Numbered from the stretch's first letter, positions 18,338 to 28,076 are shown. The stretch is DNA of 64,000 bases from Oscillatoriophycideae cyanobacterium NC_groundwater_1537_Pr4_S-0.65um_50_18 (GCA_016208305.1 JACQYI010000006.1:992001-1056000); one strand, 5' to 3'. Numbers and translations are program-made. The notes: generated by a model from the sequence alone, not told the origin.

Positions 18338-18883
18338 CTAATTAAAGGTAGTAAATACTAGCTTCCACACAAAAAATCCAACTAAACACAAACCACTCGT
18401 AATCCCGCAAGTAATAGTAGGGAACAAAAAGTAAATCCAAAGCCTCCCTATCCGTCGATCAAATGCATTGATCTCTTGCTGAAACTTAGCCATTGTGTCA
18501 GGCTCAGGGGGGCGAGATGTTAACTTACCCTCAATACTTCGCAGAGCAAGCGTTGTCCAAATCATTTTTATTATCTCCCATGCTATGAAAAACATAAGAG
18601 AAAGCACCATCAACAAACCTGAAGTAGCATACAGCTTAATTGGCATATCGCTTTTCAACGTAGACCAAAATGCAAAGAAGGCTGCATAACCCGCAGCAAG
18701 AATAAGATTCGTATATGAAGCGTTACTGGTCTGGAGACGACTTATTATTTCTAAAACAGTTTGTACTTGCTTGTCATATTCGACATTAGCTTGGAATCGC
18801 CGCAAATCATTAACCTCTCTATTTAGCCCCTCTAAATTTTTAGCTACTTCACGTGACCATCTTTCTATTACTCGATCATCCAT
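18338..18883 (-). CDS. Unknown membrane protein with N-terminal coiled coil
   Basis: A 181-residue protein with a charged, heptad-like N-terminal helix (about 8-50), hydrophobic segments at about 58-75, 85-110 and 150-176, and a charged loop between the second and third. It resembles small sensor- or effector-type membrane proteins without enzymatic motifs. It lies 243 bp upstream of the 165-aa/250-aa pair on the same strand and shares its AT-rich composition, so all three may have arrived together. Function unknown. Confidence 0.65.
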   Translation of the reverse strand: MDDRVIERWSREVAKNLEGLNREVNDLRRFQANVEYDKQVQTVLEIISRLQTSNASYTNLILAAGYAAFFAFWSTLKSDMPIKLYATSGLLMVLSLMFFIAWEIIKMIWTTLALRSIEGKLTSRPPEPDTMAKFQQEINAFDRRIGRLWIYFLFPTITCGITSGLCLVGFFVWKLVFTTFN

Positions 18884-19515
18884 ACTTGCAACTGAATCAC
18901 TAACTTTACGTCTATCTTGACAAACAACTTAGCGGTACAACTATTAATATACTGAAAGTTTCTGCATAACACTTCAGAGAAGGTAGATATACTGAAAGTT
19001 TCCGCATAACACCCTGATTTGGGTGGATAGGCAAAATCTTTCCATATAAGATGCCGATTTAGGTAGACAGGCAGAATTGTTCTGGATATTTTCAGATTCA
19101 GTCACAGCAAAAAAGCTACAGCCCTTCTGCAAAAGCTACCCGATCGCCCCTCCCCATCTCACATCCCAAAATACAGATGAACTTGTGCGACAAATGGCTT
19201 GACGATCGCCCCCTTCTCCATCTATTCTGATCCGCTAAGGTTGCTTTTCGTGTTCTGCGCCAGCAGCCTTAATCCACCCAAAAACCTCTGGCGAGGTATG
19301 AAGTAGATTGGTCCCTACGACATACCTCTAACCTTACAGACCGTGTACGCAGTCCGTGGGGCTTAAGTTAGTTTAGCTTTCTAGCTACACTTCTTGGCGC
19401 TACTTGTTTATCGATCGTGAGTAGCCATGTTTTTGGGGTTCCTTCTCAGCTTGTATTTACCGCAAGCGAGAACTCAACAAGCGAACCCAACCAAAACAAC
19501 AAGGAGAATAGAATA
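18884..19515. other. Intergenic stretch with 40-bp repeats and leader
   Basis: Besides the 40-bp tandem repeat at 18947-19066, no gene is visible. The right end (about 19380-19515) is the leader of the small gene starting at 19516, with AAGGAG at 19501. Confidence 0.45.
18947..19066. repeat. 40-bp tandem repeat, three copies
   Basis: Units begin at 18947, 18987 and 19027. The first two share ATATACTGAAAGTTTC and GCATAACAC; the third is diverged but keeps the register and shares its second half (GATTTRGGTRG) with unit two. A fourth, very degenerate unit may start at 19067. The repeat marks the right border of the AT-rich accessory block. Confidence 0.8.
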
Positions 19516-19755
19516 ATGACCGGAGAATTCAATTTCTTCAACCATCCTGCATTGCAGCAAGAGGATGAACCCAATCCAGAGCGAGAGGTAATTCGCGTGA
19601 TTGTTTTTGCCTCCCGCGATGCGGTGAGAGCCACGATTCATGAATCCCATGTGCGAGGATTTCGGACGATCGACACTTGGAGTCCGCTGTTGCCCACCCC
19701 TGACCCACAGAAGGTAATGGCCATCAGCACCCACTATCGCCCGACAAACGGCTAA
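19516..19755 (+). CDS. Small soluble protein, unknown function
   Basis: A 79-residue protein starting MTGEFNFFNHPALQQEDEPN. A textbook ribosome site, AAGGAG, lies at 19501-19506, 9 bases before the ATG at 19516, so I reject the longer open frame from 19417. The core EVIRVIVFASRDAVRATIHESHVRGF has a beta-strand/helix pattern; the tail is Pro-rich. A strong bidirectional hairpin follows it. No function is recognised. Confidence 0.7.
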   Translation: MTGEFNFFNHPALQQEDEPNPEREVIRVIVFASRDAVRATIHESHVRGFRTIDTWSPLLPTPDPQKVMAISTHYRPTNG

Positions 19756-19766
19756 CCTTTTGGAAG

Positions 19767-19802
19767 CGTGAATGGTTGCGCGGCTCCATGCAACCATTCA
19801 CG
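19767..19802. terminator. 13-bp stem bidirectional terminator
   Basis: CGTGAATGGTTGC (19767-19779) pairs perfectly with GCAACCATTCACG (19790-19802) around a 10-nt loop. It lies between the plus-strand small gene (ending 19755) and the minus-strand pyrF (ending 19825), so it can serve both. Confidence 0.8.
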
Positions 19803-19824
19803 CTAGAGGTCTGTAGACAAGCCG

Positions 19825-20535
19825 CTAGTTCACTTCCTCACAAATTCGCTGAAACGCCACAACCGGATCAGGTGCAGCCGTAATTGGTCGCCCGATCACC
19901 AGATAATTGGCTCCGGCTTTGAAGGCCGCAGAAGGGGTGAGCGATCGCTTCTGATCGCCCATTTCTGCCCAGCTCGGACGCACACCCGGACACACCAGCA
20001 AAAAGTCCTTGCCGCAGGTATCTCTGAGCTGAGCCGCCTCTTGAGGAGAGCAAACCGCTCCGGCCAAACCGCTCTCTTGCGCCAGCAGCGCCATTTGCAG
20101 CGCATAGTCGTTTAGCTCTAGCGGAATCTTGAGTTCAAAGGCCAATGCCCGCGAGGTGAGGCTGGTCAGCAGCGTAATGGCAATCAGGTTGGGGGTAGGC
20201 AACCCAGCCGCGATCGCCCCTTCCTCAGCCGCCGCTTGGGATGCCTTGAGCGCCACCTGTCCGGCAGCAGCATGGACAGTCAGCAAGTCCACGCCATAGC
20301 CCGCCGCCGCCCGACAGGCACCCGCCATCGTGTTGGGAATATCGTGAAACTTTAGATCGAGAAAGATGCGCTTTTGGCGCTCTTTAAGAATCTTGAGAAT
20401 GCCCGAACCCGTACTCACAAATAGCTCTAGCCCAACTTTCCAAAAGGTTACTTCTGGCAGGCGATCGAGCAGGGCAAGCGCCTCTCCTTCAGTCGAGACA
20501 TCCAGCGGAACAATAATGCGATCGGAGAAAAGCAT
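19825..20535 (-). CDS. pyrF: Orotidine 5'-phosphate decarboxylase
   Basis: A 236-residue TIM-barrel enzyme converting OMP to UMP, the last step of pyrimidine synthesis. The substrate-binding Asp lies in VPLDV near the N-terminus, the catalytic block is [13 protein letters not shown] (about 57-69), and the phosphate-binding end is [10 protein letters not shown] near residue 213. The length matches the bacterial PyrF group I. It is the third gene of a same-strand row, tyrS, glycosyltransferase, pyrF, with an 18-bp gap to the gene before it; a strong terminator follows. Confidence 0.96.
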   Translation of the reverse strand: MLFSDRIIVPLDVSTEGEALALLDRLPEVTFWKVGLELFVSTGSGILKILKERQKRIFLDLKFHDIPNTMAGACRAAAGYGVDLLTVHAAAGQVALKASQAAAEEGAIAAGLPTPNLIAITLLTSLTSRALAFELKIPLELNDYALQMALLAQESGLAGAVCSPQEAAQLRDTCGKDFLLVCPGVRPSWAEMGDQKRSLTPSAAFKAGANYLVIGRPITAAPDPVVAFQRICEEVN

Positions 20536-20553
20536 AGTTAGCAGAGAAAGAAA

Positions 20554-21834
20554 TTAGCAGGACAAAGCACTTGCGATCGATTCTTCCACAATATTGGCCG
20601 CACGCTGAACGCCTCCAGAGGCTTGAATCGCTGCTTGAACTTTAGCCGCATTCTGACGATAGGTGGGTTCTGTGAGCGTTTGGAGGATGGTAGCTCGTAG
20701 CTTAGCAACGCTGATCTGCGACAGCTTCACCACTGTTCCGGCTCCCGTTCTGTCCAAACGGGCGGCAACGCCTGGCTGTTCATTGGTAATCGGAATGGCA
20801 ACCAACGGCACACCTGCACTTAAGGTTTCCAACACCGTATTCAGTCCTGCATGGGTGATCACTAAGTGCGATCGCTGAATTAATTGTTGTTGGGGCGCAT
20901 AAGAAACAACCAGCGGAGAACCCGGTAGGCTGATTTCAGAGGCATCCCGGCTGGAATTACCCAAAGAAATCACAAGCTGTGCCTCCAGATCTCGACAGGC
21001 TTCAGCAATGCAGTGAAAAATTTTATCCTTGCGATTTTGCAAAGTGCCGAGAGAGGCGTAAATCAGCGGCTGCTCAGTCAACTGCTCAAACGGAAAGGCG
21101 GGCTGCTTAAATCTGACAGGTTCTAGCCCAGATGGATCTTGGAGCGGCCCCGTGTAGTGGAACCAGTCAGGCAGCCGTTCGCGCGGAAAGTCAAAAATGG
21201 CCGGAAGCTGACAGATTTGAGCCAGTCGAGACTGAGCCTGCCCACGACTCTGATGAGGAGGCAACTGCCATTGCTGCCGCTGCTGCACAATCACCTGCCA
21301 AACGGGCTGAGTTAAGCGTCGCCCTAAAGCGTTGCCTACCCGATTTCGCAGTTTTGCCCACCCAGCATTGTGATATTGCCAGGGGGTAAAGTAGGGCGGC
21401 ACACCGGGTTCTTGATTGGTTAATAAGGCATTGCAGACGGTTACGAAGGGCAGCTTGAGCCAATCTGCTACGGTGCCAGCCGCAGACGTCACCTGATCCA
21501 CAATCAGAGCTTCTACCCCAGCCTGCTGAATGGCCAGAGGCGCGGACTGAAGCAGCATCTCTGCCTCTTTTTTGAAAAACTCAACTGAGAATTTTGTTCC
21601 GGCTATCCCACTCATCTTACCCAGCTGAGCAAATAGGGCATCAAGGCTGCCCAGAGGGAACTCTGCTGAACCGATCGCCCAAAATGCGAGTCCAGATTGA
21701 GCAACTTTGGCTTGCACATCCGGCACGCCAAACAGCGTCACCTTATGACCTCGGCGCAGCAGCTCGCGTCCCAAAACACACATCGGATTTAGATGTCCAG
21801 TAGCTCCAGGGCAAAAAATACCAAAGTGCGTCAT
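20554..21834 (-). CDS. UDP-glycosyltransferase (MGT/GT1 family, CrtX-like)
   Basis: A 426-residue GT-B glycosyltransferase. The N-terminal domain starts MTHFGIFCPGATGHLNPM with the GHLNP acceptor-side motif. The C-terminal domain has the nucleotide-sugar block THAGLNTVLETLSAGVPLVAIPITNEQ (about 330-356), the bacterial equivalent of the plant PSPG box. It is related to zeaxanthin and macrolide glucosyltransferases; the acceptor is not determinable, though a carotenoid or other lipid is a reasonable guess. The start is supported by GAGGA shortly upstream. It lies 49 bp after tyrS and 18 bp before pyrF. Confidence 0.87.
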   Translation of the reverse strand: MTHFGIFCPGATGHLNPMCVLGRELLRRGHKVTLFGVPDVQAKVAQSGLAFWAIGSAEFPLGSLDALFAQLGKMSGIAGTKFSVEFFKKEAEMLLQSAPLAIQQAGVEALIVDQVTSAAGTVADWLKLPFVTVCNALLTNQEPGVPPYFTPWQYHNAGWAKLRNRVGNALGRRLTQPVWQVIVQQRQQWQLPPHQSRGQAQSRLAQICQLPAIFDFPRERLPDWFHYTGPLQDPSGLEPVRFKQPAFPFEQLTEQPLIYASLGTLQNRKDKIFHCIAEACRDLEAQLVISLGNSSRDASEISLPGSPLVVSYAPQQQLIQRSHLVITHAGLNTVLETLSAGVPLVAIPITNEQPGVAARLDRTGAGTVVKLSQISVAKLRATILQTLTEPTYRQNAAKVQAAIQASGGVQRAANIVEESIASALSC

Positions 21835-21883
21835 GTTGATGTCCTCAGGAGCGCCTTACTTGTAGTGCCTTACGTTTAGAGTC

Positions 21884-23146
21884 CTATAGCGTCAGCCGAG
21901 CAAATTTGTTTTTGCCGACTTGCAGAACTTTACCCTGTAACGCAGCAGGGGTGTCAAACGTCAGGTTGACATCTTGAATCCGATCGCCCTCCAATCGCAC
22001 TGCACCACCCTGAATCTGCCGTCGTGCATCAGAACTGCTGCCGCACAGCTTGGCGGCACTCAGCAAATAGAACAGCTTCACCGGAAACTGAATTCCTTCT
22101 AGAGAAAATTCTGGCACCGCATCCGACGCAACGCTATTGCCCTGAATCAGTGTTAGGGCAGCTTGTTGGGCGGCCTGGGCGGCCTCGGCTCCGTGATATT
22201 GACTCGTGACTTCCAGAGCCAGCAGCTTTTGGCGATCGCGCGGATTCTCAGGCAGGTCATCCAGCGGCAGATTGGTCAATAGCTCAAAGTAAGACTTAAT
22301 CAGGCTATCCGGCGTTTTCTCCAGCTTCGAGTACATGGTCAGCGCATCTTCTTGCAGCCCAATGTAGTTGCCCAGCGACTTAGACATTTTTTGTGTGCCA
22401 TCTGTCCCCAGCAGCAGCGGCAGCACGAGGCCAAACTGCGGACGCTGACCAAAATGCCGTTGCAGATCGCGCCCCACGGCTAGGTTAAATTTCTGATCGG
22501 TGCCGCCCAGCTCCACATCTGCTTCTAGAGCAACTGAGTCATAGCCCTGCATTAAAGGATAGAAAAATTCATGCAGGTAGATCGGCGTTTCCTTTTTATA
22601 GCGATCGGCAAAGTTCTCTTTGGCCAGCATTTGCCCCACGGTCATGGTGGCTAGCAGCTCCAAGATTTTGCTCAAGTCCATGCCCGATAGCCACTCTGAG
22701 TTGTAGCGAACCTCCAGCCGTCCGGGGGTGTCAAAGTCTAGAATGGGGCGCACCTGATCAAGATAGGTCTGAGCGTTTTGCATCACCTGCTCGGCGGTGA
22801 GCTGCTTCCGCACTTCAGCCTTGTCGGTGGGGTCGCCAATGCGGGCGGTAAAGTCGCCAATCAGCAAAATTGCGGTGTGTCCGGCATCCTGAAAGGCACG
22901 CAGCTTGCGAATGACAAGGCTATGCCCCAAATGGATTTCGGCACCTGTCGGGTCAATGCCAAACTTAATGCGGAGGGGGCGATCGCTTTTAAGAATCCTT
23001 TGCTCCAAATTTTCGTCAGGATTCTCAGAACCGGGCTGATGAGGAAAAATCTCGCTGATGCCGCGATGCAGCCAGCCAAAGGGCGAGTCCGCCGGGAGCG
23101 ATCGAGTCTTTAAAGATTGTGCTTGGGGGGATTGATCAGCAGCCAT
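21884..23146 (-). CDS. tyrS: Tyrosyl-tRNA synthetase
   Basis: About 420 residues. It charges tRNA-Tyr. Class I marks are present: an HIGH-like HLGHS (about 83 of the long frame) and KMSKS in QKMSKSLGN (about 265). A C-terminal S4-like RNA-binding domain contains [21 protein letters not shown] start at the ATG at 23146, which retains the conserved [11 protein letters not shown] segment; a GTG at 23182 would add 12 residues. First gene of the tyrS-glycosyltransferase-pyrF row. Confidence 0.95.
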   Translation of the reverse strand: MAADQSPQAQSLKTRSLPADSPFGWLHRGISEIFPHQPGSENPDENLEQRILKSDRPLRIKFGIDPTGAEIHLGHSLVIRKLRAFQDAGHTAILLIGDFTARIGDPTDKAEVRKQLTAEQVMQNAQTYLDQVRPILDFDTPGRLEVRYNSEWLSGMDLSKILELLATMTVGQMLAKENFADRYKKETPIYLHEFFYPLMQGYDSVALEADVELGGTDQKFNLAVGRDLQRHFGQRPQFGLVLPLLLGTDGTQKMSKSLGNYIGLQEDALTMYSKLEKTPDSLIKSYFELLTNLPLDDLPENPRDRQKLLALEVTSQYHGAEAAQAAQQAALTLIQGNSVASDAVPEFSLEGIQFPVKLFYLLSAAKLCGSSSDARRQIQGGAVRLEGDRIQDVNLTFDTPAALQGKVLQVGKNKFARLTL

Positions 23147-23523
23147 ACTTGGCAAATATCCACTTAAATTCGCTAAACTCACGGGGTGATGTGCTGGAAT
23201 TACCGCTTGCTTATGGTTTAGCCCAATGCCTAGGGCATCAGCTCAACATAAGCCGCAGACGTGCAACACAACATGTCAAAAATGACCACGGATAGGATCA
23301 GCCGAGTAATATGTTGACACGCTTCGCAGTCAGACTACTATAGTTTGCAGCTTGACTGGTGTTTTTGCAGCCAGACTTTTGCAGTCAGATTACTATGATT
23401 GCAGAACTACGATAGATTGCAGAACTACGATAGATCCTAAGAAATGCGATCGCAGAAGCAACACAGTTGCCGCCATTGCAGCCCGCCACCCGTTCAATAG
23501 CCAGACTAAGGAACAAAACCGCT
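23147..23523. other. Divergent intergenic region with short repeats
   Basis: Lies between tyrS (minus) and the penicillin-binding protein gene (plus), so promoters for both should be here. It holds two identical 18-bp units, GATTGCAGAACTACGATA, at 23397-23414 and 23415-23432, and looser echoes of GCAGTCAGAYTACTAT at about 23326 and 23381. Confidence 0.55.
23397..23432. repeat. 18-bp exact tandem duplication
   Basis: GATTGCAGAACTACGATA occurs twice back to back upstream of the penicillin-binding protein gene. Confidence 0.85.
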
Positions 23524-25464
23524 GTGTCGTCTAATCCTGCCAGCCGTAAACAGCCAAAAGCTCAGCCCATTCGCAAAGCGAGAGAAGCAAAAGGCTCTCC
23601 AGTTCTGCAATATTTGCAGGGCGTTGCTCAAGTGACTGCGGGCACCATTCTGGGGATCACCATGCTCACCAGCTCGGTTGCGGCCGGAGGGCTGGTCGGT
23701 CTGGCGCTGAGCTTTCGCAACTTGCCAGATGTGCGGGTTCTGCGAACCTATGTGCCTTCCGAGACAAGCTACATCTACGACATCAACGGCACCTTGCTCG
23801 ATAGCCTGCATGGCGAAGCCAACCGCGAGGTGGTGGATCTCAACGACATTTCGCCCAACCTCAAGCGAGCCGTCTTGGCGATCGAAGATAGCTATTTTTA
23901 CTCTCACCACGGTATTAATCCAGTCGGGGTGATGCGGGCATTTGCCGCCAACTTTACCGAAAAGCAAACGGTAGAAGGCGGTTCTACCGTGACCATGCAG
24001 TTGGTCAAAAATCTTTTTCTCGACCCCCGGCGCACCATCAACCGCAAAGTGGCTGAGGCTGTGCTGTCGCTGCGGCTAGAACAGGTGTTTAAAAAAGATC
24101 AGATTCTAGAGATGTATCTGAATCAGGTCTATTGGGGGCACAACACCTACGGCGTAGAAACCGCCGCCATGAGCTATTTCAATAAACATGCTTCAGAGAT
24201 TACCCTGGGCGAGTCGGCCATGATGGCAGGGCTAATCCAGGCTCCTGAAAGCTATAGCCCGTTTGTGAACTATCAGGTGGCCAAACGACGGCAGGCGATC
24301 GTGCTCGATCGGATGCGTAAGCTGAACTGGATCACCGCAGAAGAGGAAGCCGCCGCCAAAGCTCAGCCCATTCAGCTAGGGCAAATCACCTCGTTTCAAG
24401 GCAGTCAGGCTCCCTACATTACCGATGCCGTGATTCAAGAGCTAAGCGATAAGTTCGGTAGAGATGCCGTCCTTAAAGGCGGTATGCGCGTCCAAACCAC
24501 GATCGACCTCAACCTGCAACGCAAAGCCGAAGAAACTGCTAGAGAAGGCTTGGCCTCCGTTCAGGGGCAGGGGCTATATGCCGACCAAATTTCGCTGGTG
24601 GCCGTCGATCCACGCACTCATTTTGTCAAAGCAATGGTGGGCGGCGCAGACTATAAGCAAAGCCAATTCAACCGAGCCACCCAAGCCTTTCGCCAGCCCG
24701 GATCGGCCTTTAAGCCCTTTGTATATTACGCAGCCTTTGCCACAGGCCGATTTGACCCCGATAGCACGATTTCAGACACGCCCGTCAGCTACCCCGATGG
24801 CGATGGCTACTACACGCCCCAAAACTACGACGGCAGCTTCTACGGCGGCATGTCCATTCGGCAGGCGCTGGCTCAGTCGCGCAACATTCCAGCCATTCGC
24901 TTAGGTCAAGAGGTGGGCATCAACCGCGTGATCGAGATTTGTCGAACGTTAGGCATCAAGAGTCCGATGGAGCCTGTCACCTCTTTGCCGCTCGGTTCCG
25001 TTGATCTCACTCCCCTAGAAATGGCGGGAGCCTACGCAACTTTTGCCAGCGGCGGCTGGCAGTCTCCAACAACGACGATCGTGCAGGTAATCGATAGCAA
25101 AGGCAATGTGCTGCTAGACAATACTCCCCATCCTCAGCTGGTTCTCGATCCTTGGGCGGTGGCAGCGCTCAACGAAACCATGCAGGGTGTGATTAACAGC
25201 GGTACCGCCAGAGCCGCACAGATCGATCGCCCTGCAGCAGGCAAAACTGGAACCACTTCTTCAGAGCGAGACATCTGGTTTGTCGGCTTTGTGCCTCAGC
25301 TCTCGGTGGCTGTTTGGGTCGGTAATGACGACTATAGCCCTATGGGAGTCGGGGCAACGGGCGGTAGCTACGTGGCTCCCATCTGGCGTAACTTTATGTA
25401 TAAGGCGTTGGATGGCGTCCCGGCTGAGAGTTTCAGGCCACGTTCAGATTTTCCGCACCCTTAA
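23524..25464 (+). CDS. Class A penicillin-binding protein (PBP1A type)
   Basis: About 646 residues. It is a bifunctional peptidoglycan synthase anchored by one N-terminal membrane helix. The glycosyltransferase domain (GT51) has EDSYFYSHHGINPVG with the catalytic Glu and GGSTVTMQLVKNLFL. The transpeptidase domain has the SxxK motif in SAFKPF, the SRN motif, and KTGTTS. All catalytic motifs are intact. I choose the GTG at 23524, which has AAGGA upstream; a TTG at 23467 would add 19 residues. It lacks the long C-terminal extensions of some PBP1 proteins. Confidence 0.93.
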   Translation: MSSNPASRKQPKAQPIRKAREAKGSPVLQYLQGVAQVTAGTILGITMLTSSVAAGGLVGLALSFRNLPDVRVLRTYVPSETSYIYDINGTLLDSLHGEANREVVDLNDISPNLKRAVLAIEDSYFYSHHGINPVGVMRAFAANFTEKQTVEGGSTVTMQLVKNLFLDPRRTINRKVAEAVLSLRLEQVFKKDQILEMYLNQVYWGHNTYGVETAAMSYFNKHASEITLGESAMMAGLIQAPESYSPFVNYQVAKRRQAIVLDRMRKLNWITAEEEAAAKAQPIQLGQITSFQGSQAPYITDAVIQELSDKFGRDAVLKGGMRVQTTIDLNLQRKAEETAREGLASVQGQGLYADQISLVAVDPRTHFVKAMVGGADYKQSQFNRATQAFRQPGSAFKPFVYYAAFATGRFDPDSTISDTPVSYPDGDGYYTPQNYDGSFYGGMSIRQALAQSRNIPAIRLGQEVGINRVIEICRTLGIKSPMEPVTSLPLGSVDLTPLEMAGAYATFASGGWQSPTTTIVQVIDSKGNVLLDNTPHPQLVLDPWAVAALNETMQGVINSGTARAAQIDRPAAGKTGTTSSERDIWFVGFVPQLSVAVWVGNDDYSPMGVGATGGSYVAPIWRNFMYKALDGVPAESFRPRSDFPHP

Positions 25465-25597
25465 GCCTGGGTCGCTCAAGATGCAAGCTTGGGTTAATGT
25501 ACGTAGCTTGCTTCCCGCAGGGCAACGTAACGTCCGCCTGGGTGATGCGATCGTTAGCCGACAATTCATGCCGCTCAAAACGCCTCTAGCGATCGCC

Positions 25598-25921
25598 CTA
25601 TTTCTGTCTCTCTAGCTCGGCTTTCATCCGCTCCAGCGTCAGATTGGTTTGGTCAAACATCTGCTGCATCGACACACCAAACTGGCTGAGCTGCGTCTTG
25701 AGCTGCTCAATGCTCATTTGCGCCATGAAATCTTCCGATAGCTCTGCCCGCTTCATAAAGATCTTGTAACGCTCCATGACGGACTCCATCTGCTCGATAT
25801 AGAGCTTTTTACCCGCTCGATCGAACTTGCCGTAGCCCGCTCCCAACTGCATCATAGATTGGTAGTCTTCAAACAATTTCTTAGCTTCTTGTTGAACTAC
25901 TTCTGAGTCAAAGAATCCCAT
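25598..25921 (-). CDS. DUF1825 family protein
   Basis: A 107-residue all-helical protein starting MGFFDSEVVQQEAKKLFEDY, typical of the cyanobacterial DUF1825 family. I use the ATG at 25921 instead of the longer frame from 25960 because family proteins begin at that Met. It has no signal or membrane segment; helices cover almost the whole chain, suggesting oligomerisation. Function is unknown but the family is widespread in cyanobacteria. It stands alone and converges with the penicillin-binding protein gene. Confidence 0.88.
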   Translation of the reverse strand: MGFFDSEVVQQEAKKLFEDYQSMMQLGAGYGKFDRAGKKLYIEQMESVMERYKIFMKRAELSEDFMAQMSIEQLKTQLSQFGVSMQQMFDQTNLTLERMKAELERQK

Positions 25922-26132
25922 CGTTCTTGAGTCCACCAGTTGATATCCACACGTAGTCATATTCTAATCTAGGGCGTTCTGAGTCGGGCGATCGGGTATC
26001 TCTACCAAACCGAATCGGCAAACGAGCCAAGGTTTTCTCTGTCCGTGATCTTTTCACCCGTTCGCACCCGTTCGCACCCGTTCATTCGCGCCCTTTTTTC
26101 GTCACACCCCTACACCCACAAGGCAAATCTCT

Positions 26133-26735
26133 GTGCAAACCGATCGCCTCAACCAACAAATGCAGTTCATTGTCGAAATCGATCGCCTCAAGCAAATCTT
26201 GCGGCAGTCGCTGATCACGAACGGTTCGCGCCGAGAAAACAGCGCCGAGCATTCCTGGCATTTGGCGATCATGGCATCGGTTTTGACAGAATATGCCCTG
26301 CCCGGAGCCGATCTATTGCGGACGTTGCAAATGCTGCTGCTGCATGATTTAGTCGAAATTGATGCAGGCGACACCTTTTGTTATGACCTCCAGGCCAACC
26401 AAGACAAAGCTGAGCGGGAAGCCCAGGCCGCCGACCGAATTTTTGGGCTGTTGCCTAGCGACCTGGGGCAAGAAATGCGATCGCTCTGGGATGAATTTGA
26501 GGCTAGGGAAACGCCTTCAGCTAAGTTTGCGGCTGCCCTCGATCGGATCGAACCAATGCTGCTGAATCAACACACGCAGGGCGGCACCTGGAAGCAGCAT
26601 GGCATCACGCAGGATCGGGTTTTGCAGCGGATGCAGCCTGTGGCCGAGGGAGCGCCAGAGCTTTGGGGCTTTGTTGAGCAGGTGATCGAAGATTGCGTTG
26701 CGGCGGGATATTTGCAAGCTGGAGCGATCGCCTGA
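26133..26735 (+). CDS. HD-domain hydrolase (YfbR-like nucleotidase family)
   Basis: A 200-residue HD-domain phosphohydrolase. Metal ligands are visible: His in ENSAEHSWHLA (about 37-47), the HD pair in LLLHDLVEIDAGDT (about 70-83) and a later conserved Asp in AALDRIEPML. The pattern is that of YfbR/HDDC2-type 5'-deoxynucleotidases, which dephosphorylate deoxynucleoside monophosphates; substrate not proven. The frame starts with GTG at 26133; an ATG at 26160 is an alternative. Confidence 0.88.
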   Translation: MQTDRLNQQMQFIVEIDRLKQILRQSLITNGSRRENSAEHSWHLAIMASVLTEYALPGADLLRTLQMLLLHDLVEIDAGDTFCYDLQANQDKAEREAQAADRIFGLLPSDLGQEMRSLWDEFEARETPSAKFAAALDRIEPMLLNQHTQGGTWKQHGITQDRVLQRMQPVAEGAPELWGFVEQVIEDCVAAGYLQAGAIA

Positions 26736-26771
26736 TGGCATTCGCCAACCGCCCAGCAAGTTGGGCATGGC

Positions 26772-27128
26772 TCAATCAGAGGATTTTTGACCCATGCTGC
26801 TGCCGCTCTCAACGTCTAACTCCCGCTGTAAATCGGCAACGGCATCCAAAAGGGTCATAAAGCGTTTGCCAAAGGGAGTGAGCTTGTATTCAACCCGTGG
26901 CGGCACTTCTGGATAAGCCATTTTCTCTAAAATGCCAAAATTAATCATTTTATTGAGGCAATCATTTTGAACTTTTGTGGTCAGTCCTTCAATCGATCGC
27001 GTTATCGCGCCAGGGCGATCGACACCTTGACAAATCAAAGTCAAAATCCGGATTGACCACTTGCAGCCCACAACATATTCCAGCATGGCAGCGGCTGATG
27101 TATTTTGTCCTAATTGCTTTTCACCCAT
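26772..27128 (-). CDS. HxlR-family transcriptional regulator
   Basis: A 118-residue winged-helix regulator. The HxlR pattern is clear: a GCKWSIRILTLI helix, an LTTKVQNDCLNKMINFGILEK recognition segment and the PRVEYKLTPFGKRF wing. Members respond to redox or electrophile stress, sometimes through a Cys; here cysteines occur at GCKW and NDCL. It lies divergently to the SDR gene at 27284, which it likely controls from operators in the 155-bp gap. Confidence 0.88.
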   Translation of the reverse strand: MGEKQLGQNTSAAAMLEYVVGCKWSIRILTLICQGVDRPGAITRSIEGLTTKVQNDCLNKMINFGILEKMAYPEVPPRVEYKLTPFGKRFMTLLDAVADLQRELDVESGSSMGQKSSD

Positions 27129-27190
27129 CCAACATGATCTAAATTTTTTCTTGAGCTGCCGCCTTAATTTCTACTTAAAAGTGCCTACCT

Positions 27191-27215
27191 TACCAGAAGG
27201 TACTTACTTTTGTAA
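27191..27215. promoter_or_regulatory. Candidate HxlR operator dyads
   Basis: Two small dyads lie side by side between the divergent HxlR and SDR genes: TACC-AGAA-GGTA (27191-27202) and TTAC-TTTT-GTAA (27204-27215). HxlR-type regulators bind short dyads of TAC/GTA character, so these are good operator candidates by inference. Confidence 0.45.
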
Positions 27216-27283
27216 TCAATGTGAGTTGCTTACCATGCTGGCTATGAATCTACTCATACTCCAGCTTCAGAAGGAAAGAATTC

Positions 27284-28060
27284 ATGTACTCAGATTTTAA
27301 GCATCAGCAAGCCTTAATTATCGGTGGAAGTAGCGGCATCGGGCGGGCGGTAGCAGAAATCCTGTTAGCCCATGAAGCAGCCGTGACGATCGTGGGGCGC
27401 AATTCTGATAAGTTACAGGCAACCCTCTCTCAGCTCAAACAGATGGGAGACATCCAGGGGTGGCAGGCCGAGATTGGCGATCGTCAATCTCTCTCTCAGT
27501 TGGTTGAACACATCGCTGTTAACCTCCCGAATGTCCGTTACCTCGTCAATTCTGCTGGCGTTTTTCTGCCCAAATCTTTTCTAGAGCATACCGAAGCAGA
27601 CTACGATCGCTACCTCAACCTCAATCAGGGAACCTTCTTCGTTACTCAGCAGGTGGTGCGTAATATGGTGCAGCAGAGGCAAGGAGGAGCGATCGTTAAC
27701 ATCGGCTCAATGTGGGCGCATCAAGCAGTCTTGGCGACTCCTTCCTCAGCCTATTCAATGGCGAAAGCGGGTTTACATGCTCTGACGCAGCATTTGGCAA
27801 TGGAGCTAGCACAGTCTCAAATTCGCGTGAATGCAGTGGCTCCGGCAGTAGTCGAAACACCCATCTATGAAGCTTTTATCAAACCTGAAGACATTCACAC
27901 CACCCTCCAGGGCTTCAATATGTTTCACCCGCTGGGTCGGATAGGGCAACCCGTAGATGTCGCTGAGGCTGTGGCTTTCTTGCTCTCCCAGCGAGCAGCC
28001 TGGGTCACAGGTGCCACCTGGAATGTAGATGGCGGTGTCATGGCAGGACGAAATTCTTAA
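27284..28060 (+). CDS. SDR family oxidoreductase
   Basis: A 258-residue classical short-chain dehydrogenase. The cofactor motif is [12 protein letters not shown] (about 14-25), the NSAG motif lies near 88, the catalytic Ser is in NIGSMWA and the YxxxK pair in YSMAK (about 164-168). The C-terminal [12 protein letters not shown] is typical. AAGGAA seven bases before the ATG supports the start. Its substrate is unknown. It is divergent from the HxlR gene, suggesting an inducible detoxification role. Confidence 0.93.
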   Translation: MYSDFKHQQALIIGGSSGIGRAVAEILLAHEAAVTIVGRNSDKLQATLSQLKQMGDIQGWQAEIGDRQSLSQLVEHIAVNLPNVRYLVNSAGVFLPKSFLEHTEADYDRYLNLNQGTFFVTQQVVRNMVQQRQGGAIVNIGSMWAHQAVLATPSSAYSMAKAGLHALTQHLAMELAQSQIRVNAVAPAVVETPIYEAFIKPEDIHTTLQGFNMFHPLGRIGQPVDVAEAVAFLLSQRAAWVTGATWNVDGGVMAGRNS

Positions 28061-28076
28061 CAAAGTTCCTAATGGC

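Noticed and set aside
18947-19066. CRISPR array
   Set aside because: The 40-bp units are contiguous and diverge along their whole length; there are no unique spacers and no cas genes.
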